The position numbers and the translations under genes are program-made. Below are positions 57,145 through 64,000 of a stretch of 64,000 bases of DNA, piece after piece. Source of the stretch: Roseateles_B sp041913905 (GTDB lineage Bacteria > Pseudomonadota > Gammaproteobacteria > Burkholderiales > Burkholderiaceae_C); the NCBI GenBank assembly GCA_041913905.1, contig JAYSEK010000030.1, positions 5,526 to 69,525 of the forward strand, written 5' to 3'. The notes beneath the pieces were generated by a model that worked only from the letters and a program-made list of their open reading frames with translations, was not told where the DNA came from and searched no databases. The stretch's first letter is position 1. Each line of letters starts with the position of its first letter.

Positions 57145-59199
57145 TCAGAGACCGGTCAGGGCCTTGAACTGCGGCGCAATGAAGGGCCACAGCTTCCAGC
57201 TCATCAGGCCGATGACACCCAGGATCATCACCAGGGCGTACCAGTACAGGTGGCCCGTCTGGATGCGGCGGACCAGGCCGGCGATGCCGCCCACGGTCTT
57301 GGCCGAGCCGTCGATGATCACGCCATCGATCAGGCCGGCATCCCCGCCCTTCCACAGACCCACGCCGAGGGCGCGCGCTGCGGCGGCGAAGATGTTCTCG
57401 TTGATCCAGTCCATGTAGTACTTGTTCTCGAGCACCTTGACCAGCGGCGCCGCCACGCGGGCGATGGCCGCGGGAACCTGCGGGAAGACCATGTAGAACA
57501 GGTAGGCCGTCACCACGCCGCCCAGAGCCAGCCAGAACGGCAGTGCCGTCACGCCGTGCGTGGCCATGGCCACGGCACCGTGGAACTCTTCCTTGAGCTC
57601 GCCCATGGCATGGTGCAGCTCGGGGTTCACGAAGATGGCGTCCTTGAAGAACTCGCCAAAGAGCATGGGCTCGATGGTGTAGAAGCCCACCAGCACCGAG
57701 GGAATGGCCAGCAGCACCAGCGGCGCAGTCACCACCCAGGGGCTCTCATGCGGCACATGCACTTCGCTGTGGTCGCCCGGCTCTTCGTGCGCACCATGGT
57801 CTTCCGGCGGGAAGGGCTTGTGGTGGAAGTGCTCCTTGCCGTGGAAGACCAGGAAGTACATCCGGAAGCTGTAGAAGGCCGTCACGAACACGCCGATGAT
57901 CACGGCGGCGTAGGCGAAGTGCGCGGCCGGCAGGTGGCTGGCGTGCACGGCCTCGATGATGGAGTCCTTCGAGTAGAAGCCCGAGAAGAACGGCGTGCCG
58001 ATCAGGGCCAGCGAACCCAGCAGCGAGGTGATCCAGGTGATGGGCATGTACTTGCGCAGGCCGCCCATGTTGCGGATGTCCTGGTCATGGTGCATGCCGA
58101 TGATCACCGAGCCGGCGCCGAGGAACAGCAGGGCCTTGAAGAAGGCGTGCGTCATCAGGTGGAACACGGCGACCGAGTAGGCCGAGGCACCCAGCGCCAC
58201 GGTCATGTAGCCCAGCTGCGAGAGCGTCGAGTAGGCCACGACGCGCTTGATGTCGTTCTGGATGATGCCCAGGAAGCCCATGAACAGCGCCGTGATGGCG
58301 CCGATCACCAGGATGAAGTTCAGCGCGGTGTCCGAGAGCTCGAACAGCGGGCTCATGCGTGACACCATGAAGATGCCGGCCGTCACCATGGTGGCGGCGT
58401 GGATCAGCGCGGAGATGGGGGTCGGGCCTTCCATCGAGTCCGGCAGCCACACGTGCAGCGGGAACTGCGCCGACTTGCCCATCGCACCGATGAACAGGCA
58501 GATGCAGGCCACGGTCAGCATCATCCAGTCGCTGCCCCACAGCGGGGCCGGGAACTTGATCTGCGCGAGCTCGTTGGCCTTGGCGAAGGTCTCGCTGTAG
58601 TTCAGCGAGCCGCCGTAGGCCACCAGCAGGCCGATGCCCAGGATGAAGCCGAAGTCACCGACCCGGTTCACCAGGAAGGCCTTCATGTTCGCGAAGATGG
58701 CCGTCGGCTTGGTGTACCAGAAACCGATCAGCAGGTAGGACACCAGGCCCACCGCCTCCCAGCCGAAGAACAGCTGCAGCATGTTGTTGCTCATCACGAG
58801 CATCAGCATGGAGAAGGTGAACAGCGAGATGTAGGCGAAGAAGCGCTGGTAGCCGGGATCCTCTTCCATGTAGCCGATGGTGTAGATGTGCACCATCAGC
58901 GACACGAAGGTCACCACCACCATCATCATGGCCGTGAGGCCGTCGACCAGGAAGCCGACTTCCATCTTGAGGCCGCCCAGCACCATCCACTCGTAGACGG
59001 TCTGGTTGAAGCGCGCGCCATCGAGCACGCTGAAGAGCGTCATCACCGAGATCGCCAGGGCGATCGCCACCCCGAGGATGGTGATGGTGTGCGCGCCCTT
59101 GCGGCCCACTTGCTTGCCGAACAGGCCGGCCACGACGGCGCCGACCAGCGGCGCCATCGGCACCGCCAGCAGCATGTTCTGAGAGAGTTGTGCAGACAT
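57145..59199 (-). CDS. nuoL: NADH-quinone oxidoreductase subunit L
   Basis: 684 residues, the largest antiporter-like subunit with the C-terminal lateral helix. Motifs WEAVGLVSYLLIGFW, FPLHVWLPDSMEGPTPISALIHAATMVTAG are typical. A histidine/acid-rich loop (HFHHKPFPPEDHGAHEEPGD) lies at about 455-485. Confidence 0.97.
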   Translation of the reverse strand: MSAQLSQNMLLAVPMAPLVGAVVAGLFGKQVGRKGAHTITILGVAIALAISVMTLFSVLDGARFNQTVYEWMVLGGLKMEVGFLVDGLTAMMMVVVTFVSLMVHIYTIGYMEEDPGYQRFFAYISLFTFSMLMLVMSNNMLQLFFGWEAVGLVSYLLIGFWYTKPTAIFANMKAFLVNRVGDFGFILGIGLLVAYGGSLNYSETFAKANELAQIKFPAPLWGSDWMMLTVACICLFIGAMGKSAQFPLHVWLPDSMEGPTPISALIHAATMVTAGIFMVSRMSPLFELSDTALNFILVIGAITALFMGFLGIIQNDIKRVVAYSTLSQLGYMTVALGASAYSVAVFHLMTHAFFKALLFLGAGSVIIGMHHDQDIRNMGGLRKYMPITWITSLLGSLALIGTPFFSGFYSKDSIIEAVHASHLPAAHFAYAAVIIGVFVTAFYSFRMYFLVFHGKEHFHHKPFPPEDHGAHEEPGDHSEVHVPHESPWVVTAPLVLLAIPSVLVGFYTIEPMLFGEFFKDAIFVNPELHHAMGELKEEFHGAVAMATHGVTALPFWLALGGVVTAYLFYMVFPQVPAAIARVAAPLVKVLENKYYMDWINENIFAAAARALGVGLWKGGDAGLIDGVIIDGSAKTVGGIAGLVRRIQTGHLYWYALVMILGVIGLMSWKLWPFIAPQFKALTGL

Positions 59200-59225
59200 C
59201 TTGTTATCCCGTGCCTTGTGTCCGA

Positions 59226-59540
59226 TCAGCCTTGCAGGGCGTCGAGTTCTTCCACATTGATGCTGGCGCGGTTGCGGAACAGCACGACGAGGATGGCCAG
59301 GCCGATGGCGGACTCGGCGGCCGCCACGGTCAGGATGAAGAACACGAAGACCTGGCCGGCCATGTCACCCAGATAGTGGGAGAAGGCCACGAAGTTCAGG
59401 TTGACCGCCAGCAGCATCAGCTCGATGGCCATCAGCAGCACGATCAGGTTCTTGCGATTCAGGAAGATGCCGATCACCGACAGCGCGAACAGGATCGCAC
59501 CCAGCGTCAGGAAATGGCCCAGAGTCAGCGCTGCCATCAT
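59226..59540 (-). CDS. nuoK: NADH-quinone oxidoreductase subunit K
   Basis: 104 residues, three membrane helices, with the conserved membrane Glu in LLMAIELMLLAVNLNF and ESAIGLAILV. The start is one of two adjacent ATGs (59540, 59537) overlapping the nuoJ stop. Confidence 0.97.
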   Translation of the reverse strand: MMAALTLGHFLTLGAILFALSVIGIFLNRKNLIVLLMAIELMLLAVNLNFVAFSHYLGDMAGQVFVFFILTVAAAESAIGLAILVVLFRNRASINVEELDALQG

Positions 59541-60193
59541 GCGGCTCCCTTGTTGTCGGCGCCCGCGGCGGGGGCGGCAGTTGCTGCGGACGGCGCTTCG
59601 ACCGTGGCCTGCACCTTCACGATGCGCAGACGGTCGGCCTTCTGGACCTTGACCTGCTCGGACGGATCCTGGTAGCGGCTGTCCTTGCGGCGACGCAGGG
59701 TCAGCGCGATGGCGGCGATGATGGCCACCAGCAGCAGCACGGCCGCGATCTGCAGCGGGTACAGGTAGTGGGTGTAGATCTGGATGCCCAGCATCTTGGT
59801 GTTGCCCAGCCGGAGGGCTTCGGCGCTCAGCTCGGGCGCGCTGCTCAGGCGGAAGCCGGGCATCAGGATGGCGGCCATCTCCAGTGCGATGAAGGCGCCA
59901 ACCAGCCCGGCCAGCGGCAGATGCTTCCAGAAGCCCTGCCGCACCTGGTCGGAGTTGATGTCCAGCATCATCACGACGAACAGGAACAGCACCATCACGG
60001 CGCCGATGTAGACCAGCACCAGCGTGATCGCCAGGAACTCGGCCTTCAAGAGCATCCAGATGCAGGACGCGTTGAAGAAGGCCAGGATCAGGAAGAGCGC
60101 CGAATGCACGGTGCTGCGCGCCGTGATCACACGGAAGGCGGAGCCCAGCAGCACGGCTGAGAAGAGGTAGAACAGTGCGGTGGTGATGTCCAT
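59537..60193 (-). CDS. nuoJ: NADH-quinone oxidoreductase subunit J
   Basis: 218 residues, five membrane helices in the first 165 (FYLFSAVLLGSAFRVITARSTVHSALFL opens the family) and a polar C-terminal tail rich in Ala and Lys. It is preceded by the hairpin-rich 164-base gap after nuoI. Confidence 0.96.
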   Translation of the reverse strand: MDITTALFYLFSAVLLGSAFRVITARSTVHSALFLILAFFNASCIWMLLKAEFLAITLVLVYIGAVMVLFLFVVMMLDINSDQVRQGFWKHLPLAGLVGAFIALEMAAILMPGFRLSSAPELSAEALRLGNTKMLGIQIYTHYLYPLQIAAVLLLVAIIAAIALTLRRRKDSRYQDPSEQVKVQKADRLRIVKVQATVEAPSAATAAPAAGADNKGAA

Positions 60194-60234
60194 GGTGTTC
60201 TCACAAATTCGTTGACCCGAGGTATTCGCCCTTT

Positions 60235-60344
60235 GGCCGTCCGCCGGGCCGCCCCAAGGACGGCCGCCTGGCGGAGGTCGATGGCTGAAGGCCGTCGGCC
60301 TTCGCCGTCCCCTCGGGGGACCGACCAGGGCGTACCCGCCCTGG
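60235..60344. repeat. Four consecutive hairpins in the nuoI-nuoJ gap
   Basis: Inverted repeats in a row: GGCCGTCC/GGACGGCC (60235-60265), GAAGGCC/GGCCTTC (60287-60303), GTCCCC/GGGGAC (60307-60321) and CCAGGGCG/CGCCCTGG (60325-60344). The other spacers between the nuo genes here are 26 bases or fewer. Confidence 0.85.
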
Positions 60345-60357
60345 GCGAGGGGTCAGG

Positions 60358-60840
60358 TCAACGGAATTTTGCGTCTGCCTCCTTGCTGGCTGCGATCTGC
60401 TTTTCGTAGCGGTCACCCACGGCCAGCAACATGTCCTTGGTGAAGTACAGGTCGCCACGCTTTTCGCCGTGGTATTCGAAGATGTCGGTCTCGACGATGG
60501 AGTCGACCGGGCAGCTCTCTTCGCAGAAACCGCAGAAGATGCACTTGGTCAGGTCGATGTCGTAGCGCGTGGTGCGGCGGCTGCCATCTTCGCGCACGTC
60601 GGACTCGATGGTGATGGCCATCGCCGGGCACACGGCCTCGCAGAGCTTGCAGGCGATGCAGCGCTCTTCGCCGTTCTCATAGCGGCGCAGGGCGTGCAGG
60701 CCGCGGAAGCGCGGCGACAGCGGGGTCTTCTCTTCCGGGAACTGGACCGTGATGTTGCGCGAGAGGAAATGACGGCCGGTCAGGGCCATGCCCTTGAACA
60801 GCTCGGTGAGCATGAAGCTCTTGATGAAGTGCTTGACCAT
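60358..60840 (-). CDS. nuoI: NADH-quinone oxidoreductase subunit I
   Basis: 160 residues with two 4Fe-4S clusters: C61-x2-C64-x2-C67-x3-C71 and C100-x2-C103-x2-C106-x3-C110. Carries electrons from NuoG toward the quinone site. Six bases after nuoH. Confidence 0.98.
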   Translation of the reverse strand: MVKHFIKSFMLTELFKGMALTGRHFLSRNITVQFPEEKTPLSPRFRGLHALRRYENGEERCIACKLCEAVCPAMAITIESDVREDGSRRTTRYDIDLTKCIFCGFCEESCPVDSIVETDIFEYHGEKRGDLYFTKDMLLAVGDRYEKQIAASKEADAKFR

Positions 60841-60846
60841 GGCGGC

Positions 60847-61944
60847 TTACTTCCAGATATTCAGCGGCGACTGGATCCACAGGCCGACGACGAGCAGCCA
60901 GACCAGCGTCACGGGAATAAAGATCTTCCAGCCCAGACGCATGATCTGGTCATAGCGGAAGCGCGGGAAGGTCGCGCGCACCCACAGGAACATCGTGACG
61001 ACGAAGAAGGTCTTGGCGAACAGCCAGAACCAGTTCCAGAAGGCCTGGGTGTTCTGGAAGAACTGCGGCGTCTCCATGCCCAGCAGGCTGAAGGACACCG
61101 GCGCGCTCCAACCGCCCAGGAACATGACGACGGCCAGGGCCGAGACCAGGATCATGTTGGCGTACTCGGCCAGGAAGAACATGGCGAAGGACATGCCCGA
61201 GTACTCGATCATGTGGCCGGCCACGATTTCCGATTCACCTTCCACCACGTCGAAGGGGTGGCGATTGGTTTCAGCCAGGCCCGAGATGAAGTAGACGACG
61301 AAGATGGGCAGCAAGGGCAGCCAGTTCCACGACAGGAAGTTCACGCCCATCGAGGCGAAGGTGCCCTTCTCCTGCGAGGTGACGATGTCCGTCATGTTCA
61401 TGCTGCCGGTGACCATCAGCACCACCACGAGGGCGAAGCCCATGGCGATTTCATAGGACACCATCTGGGCCGAGGCGCGCAGCGCGCCCAGGAAGGCGTA
61501 CTTCGAGTTGGAGGCCCAGCCGGCGATGATCACGCCGTAGACCTCCAGCGAGGTGATGGCCATCAGGAACAGCAGGCCGGCGTTCACGTTGGCCACCGCG
61601 GCGTCCGGGCCGAAGGGCACCACGGCCCAGGCGGCCAGGGCCGGCATGATGGTCATGATGGGGCCCAGGAAGAAGAGCCCGCGGTTGGCGGCGCTGGGGA
61701 GGATGATCTCCTTGAAGATCAGCTTCACCGCGTCGGCGATGGGGGTCAGCAGGCCGTAGGGGCCGACTCGGTTCGGGCCCGGGCGGATCTGCGACCAGCC
61801 GATGGCCTTGCGCTCCCACAGGGTCAGGTAGGCCACGCAGATCATCAGCGGCGCGACGACCGCGATGATCTTGAGCAGGCTCCAGACCACGGGCCAGAGT
61901 GCGCCCAGCAGGGAGGCGCCGGTTTGGTAGAGGCTTTCGATCAT
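60847..61944 (-). CDS. nuoH: NADH-quinone oxidoreductase subunit H
   Basis: 365 residues, eight membrane helices, forms the quinone-binding cavity with NuoB/D. Family segments GWSQIRPGPNRVGPYGLLTPIADAVKL and SGLAETNRHPFDVVEGESEIVAGH are diagnostic. The start at 61944 follows the nuoG stop by 4 bases. Confidence 0.98.
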   Translation of the reverse strand: MIESLYQTGASLLGALWPVVWSLLKIIAVVAPLMICVAYLTLWERKAIGWSQIRPGPNRVGPYGLLTPIADAVKLIFKEIILPSAANRGLFFLGPIMTIMPALAAWAVVPFGPDAAVANVNAGLLFLMAITSLEVYGVIIAGWASNSKYAFLGALRASAQMVSYEIAMGFALVVVLMVTGSMNMTDIVTSQEKGTFASMGVNFLSWNWLPLLPIFVVYFISGLAETNRHPFDVVEGESEIVAGHMIEYSGMSFAMFFLAEYANMILVSALAVVMFLGGWSAPVSFSLLGMETPQFFQNTQAFWNWFWLFAKTFFVVTMFLWVRATFPRFRYDQIMRLGWKIFIPVTLVWLLVVGLWIQSPLNIWK

Positions 61945-61948
61945 CGCG

Positions 61949-64000
61949 TCACACCTTGGCAATCGTCAGGCTGCCGAATGCGGCACCCAGGGCGGCGGTT
62001 TCAGGCAGGCCGGCGGGCACGCGCACCACGTTGGCGGGCAGCGAACCATCCAGCCGAGCCTTCAGGCGGGCCATGCCGGCGCCGTCCTGGCTCACTTGGA
62101 CTTCAGCACCCTCGCCCAGGCCCAGTTGGGTCCACAAGGCCTGGCTCACGTGAGCCACGGCGGCGTTCTTGGCGTCGGTGGTCAGTTGCAGCGAGGTGGC
62201 GTGTCGGACCAGCGCGTCGGTCGCGTAGATGGGCACGTCGGCCAGACGCTCGACGGCCGCGGCGGCGCCGAACTGCACAGCGGCGCTCGAGGCGTTGTTC
62301 AGGCGACGGCTCAGGTCGGCGTCGACGCCCAGGGCCTCGTTGCGCACCTGTTCGGAGCTTTCCTGGCCGAAGCCCTGCAAGCCCAACAGACTGCCCAGCA
62401 CGCGCAGGATCTTCCAGCCCGGACGGGTCTCGCCCAGGGCCTTCACGACGCCCACGAAGCTCTGCAGGCGACCCTCGGCATTGACGAAGGAGCCCGAGGT
62501 CTCGGTGAACGGCGCGGTGGGCAGCAGCACATCGGCGTAGTCCATCGCGGACTTGAAGGGGCTCATCACCACGACCATCTCGGCGGCATTGACGGCCTTC
62601 ACGGCGGCGGCCGGGTTGGCGGCATCCAGGGCCGGGTCGATGTTCAGCAGGATCAGGGCCTTGGCGGGCTTGCTCGAGAGCAGCTCGCCTGCGTTGGCTC
62701 CGCCCTGCCCCGGCACGGCGCGCACCAGCTGCGCACCCACCGTGTTGGCAGCGGCGCTCAGGTAGCCGACGGTCGCGCCGGTCTCATGGGCGATCCAGTT
62801 GGCCAGGCTCAGCAGGCTGGCGGCCTGCGGATGCTCGGCGGCGGCATTGCCCAGCAGCACGGCCTTGCGCGTGCCGCCCAGCAGGCTGCTGGCGATGGCT
62901 TGCGCCTCGGCGGTGGCGTTGCCGGCGGCCGGAGCGCTCACACCCTTGGCAGCAGCGATGGCGGCGGCCACATTGGCCAGCTCCTGCACCCAGGCCGACG
63001 GCGCGGCGGTGATCCGGTTCGCGACGGGCAGCAGCCAGTCTTCAGCCGTGCCATGCAGGGCCGAGACCTGCGCGCCGTGGCGAGCGGCCTGGCGCAGGCG
63101 CTGCGCGAACAGCGGGTGGTCCTTGCGCAGGAAGGAGCCGATCACGAAGGCGCGATCCAGCGTGGACAGCGACGCGATCGAAGTGCCCAGCCAGCGGGCC
63201 TGGCCCTCGCCTGCACCGTTGTCGAAGGACGCATGACGCACGCGGTGGTCGATGCTCTGGCTGCCCAGGCCGCGCACCAGCTGGCCCAGCAGGAAGAGCT
63301 CTTCCACGGTGCTGTGGGCCGAGCCCAGGGCCGCGATGCTGGCGGCACCGTGCGTGTCCTTGATGGACTTCAGGCCGTTGGCCACATACTCCAGGGCCAC
63401 GGTCCAGTCGACGGCCTTCCATTGGCCGCCCTGCTTGATCATGGGCTGGGTGAGGCGCTGATCGCTGTTCAGGGCCTCGTACGAGAAGCGGTCGCGGTCG
63501 GCGATCCAGCACTCGTTGACGGCCTCGTTCTCCAGAGGCACGACGCGCATGACCTGGTTGTTCTTGACCTGCACGATCAGGTTGGCGCCGGTCGAATCAT
63601 GCGGCGACACGCTCTTGCGGCGCGACAGTTCCCAGGTGCGGGCGCTGTAGCGGAAGGGCTTGCTGGTCAGCGCGCCGACGGGGCAGATGTCGATCATGTT
63701 GCCCGAGAGCTCGGAGTCGACGGTGCGGCCCACGAAGGTCTGGATCTCGCTGTGCTCGCCGCGGTGGGCCATGCCCAGCTCCATCTTGCCGGCGATTTCC
63801 TGGCCGAAGCGCACGCAGCGGGTGCAGTGGATGCAGCGGCTCATCTCCTCCATGGAGATCAGCGGGCCCACGTTCTTGTGGAAGACCACGCGCTTTTCTT
63901 CGGTGTAGCGGCTCTTGGAGCCACCGTAGCCCACGGCCAGATCCTGCAGCTGGCATTCGCCGCCCTGGTCGCAGATGGGGCAGTCCAGCGGGTGGTTGAT
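61949..64000 (-). CDS. nuoG: NADH-quinone oxidoreductase subunit G, 5' end cut by window edge
   Basis: 683 C-terminal residues are visible. The frame enters from the right edge as INHPLDCPICDQGGECQLQDLAVGYG, the His/Cys 4Fe-4S region, then CIHCTRCVRFGQEIAG and the SELSGNMIDICPVGAL segment, and a molybdopterin-oxidoreductase-like domain that is inactive in complex I. The N-terminal 2Fe-2S domain (about 90-100 residues) lies outside. nuoA-F presumably continue beyond 64000. Confidence 0.97.
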   Translation of the reverse strand: MNHPLDCPICDQGGECQLQDLAVGYGGSKSRYTEEKRVVFHKNVGPLISMEEMSRCIHCTRCVRFGQEIAGKMELGMAHRGEHSEIQTFVGRTVDSELSGNMIDICPVGALTSKPFRYSARTWELSRRKSVSPHDSTGANLIVQVKNNQVMRVVPLENEAVNECWIADRDRFSYEALNSDQRLTQPMIKQGGQWKAVDWTVALEYVANGLKSIKDTHGAASIAALGSAHSTVEELFLLGQLVRGLGSQSIDHRVRHASFDNGAGEGQARWLGTSIASLSTLDRAFVIGSFLRKDHPLFAQRLRQAARHGAQVSALHGTAEDWLLPVANRITAAPSAWVQELANVAAAIAAAKGVSAPAAGNATAEAQAIASSLLGGTRKAVLLGNAAAEHPQAASLLSLANWIAHETGATVGYLSAAANTVGAQLVRAVPGQGGANAGELLSSKPAKALILLNIDPALDAANPAAAVKAVNAAEMVVVMSPFKSAMDYADVLLPTAPFTETSGSFVNAEGRLQSFVGVVKALGETRPGWKILRVLGSLLGLQGFGQESSEQVRNEALGVDADLSRRLNNASSAAVQFGAAAAVERLADVPIYATDALVRHATSLQLTTDAKNAAVAHVSQALWTQLGLGEGAEVQVSQDGAGMARLKARLDGSLPANVVRVPAGLPETAALGAAFGSLTIAKV

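Noticed and set aside
54556..58362. Long plus-strand open frame opposite nuoN-nuoL
   Set aside because: Antisense to conserved complex I genes; the translation is His/Gln/Glu-rich with no domain.

Overview
The window reads as a chromosomal segment of a high-G+C betaproteobacterium of the order Burkholderiales. Support comes from the nuo operon ending in nuoN followed by a DUF2818 gene and a Nudix gene, the gcvT-gcvH-gcvP order behind a tandem glycine riboswitch, a PEP-CTERM protein, and Burkholderiales-type protein sequences throughout. A Roseateles/Mitsuaria/Rubrivivax-like relative is my guess, not something the sequence proves. I saw no tRNA, rRNA, insertion sequence, prophage or CRISPR array.

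Layout. 1-0.5 kb: a truncated ANTAR-type response regulator (minus). 0.7-5.5 kb: two secreted proteins with related Ig/PPC tails, one a thermolysin-type (M4) protease and one an unfamiliar HExxH protein. 5.6-7.2 kb (minus): a PHB-depolymerase-type esterase and a UreE-like protein whose metal-binding domain is replaced by a His-rich tail. 7.6-10.9 kb: a propeller-amidohydrolase fusion. 10.99-14.7 kb (minus): an OmpR-family regulator, its kinase and a DegP-like protease; two closely matching direct-repeat boxes lie upstream of the regulator and of the protease. 14.8-21.5 kb: glycine riboswitch, gcvT, gcvH, gcvP, an ASCH-domain protein and sdaA, which together break down glycine and serine. 21.6-22.4 kb: a lone PEP-CTERM protein. 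22.7-31.6 kb: a TctD/TctE-like two-component pair, a LamB-like porin, a sugar ABC importer and glucokinase, forming a complete sugar uptake and phosphorylation cluster. 31.6-37.1 kb (minus): an orphan periplasmic binding protein and a first RND efflux pair. 37.3-39.0 kb (minus): aroC and a CBS protein. 39.0-41.2 kb: a homoserine sulfhydrylase and an alpha/beta hydrolase. 41.2-45.1 kb: an outer-membrane MipA-like protein, tdh and kbl (threonine to glycine), and a divergent XRE-cupin regulator. 45.1-48.2 kb: YihY, DUF2069 and an FAD-linked oxidase. 48.2-52.6 kb (minus): a second RND efflux pair. 52.7-64.0 kb (minus): DUF1178, Nudix, DUF2818 and nuoN to nuoG, with nuoG cut by the right edge.

How the parts work together. 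Threonine is turned into glycine by Tdh and Kbl. Glycine is cleaved by GcvTHP under a glycine riboswitch, and serine is deaminated by SdaA, so one-carbon and pyruvate supply from amino acids is concentrated here. The porin, ABC importer and glucokinase bring sugar in and phosphorylate it. Complex I receives electrons from both routes.

The most interesting non-coding observations are: a regulatory box shared by the regulator and degP-like promoters; a plausible translational switch after the glycine riboswitch; a terminator-like hairpin abutting the aroC start codon; a terminator for one gene embedded in the coding end of its convergent neighbour; an 18-bp near-perfect operator upstream of the second efflux operon; and a row of four hairpins interrupting the nuo operon. 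No wholly new multi-gene system was obvious. The best candidates for undescribed biology are the HExxH secreted protein and the UreE-like His-rich protein.
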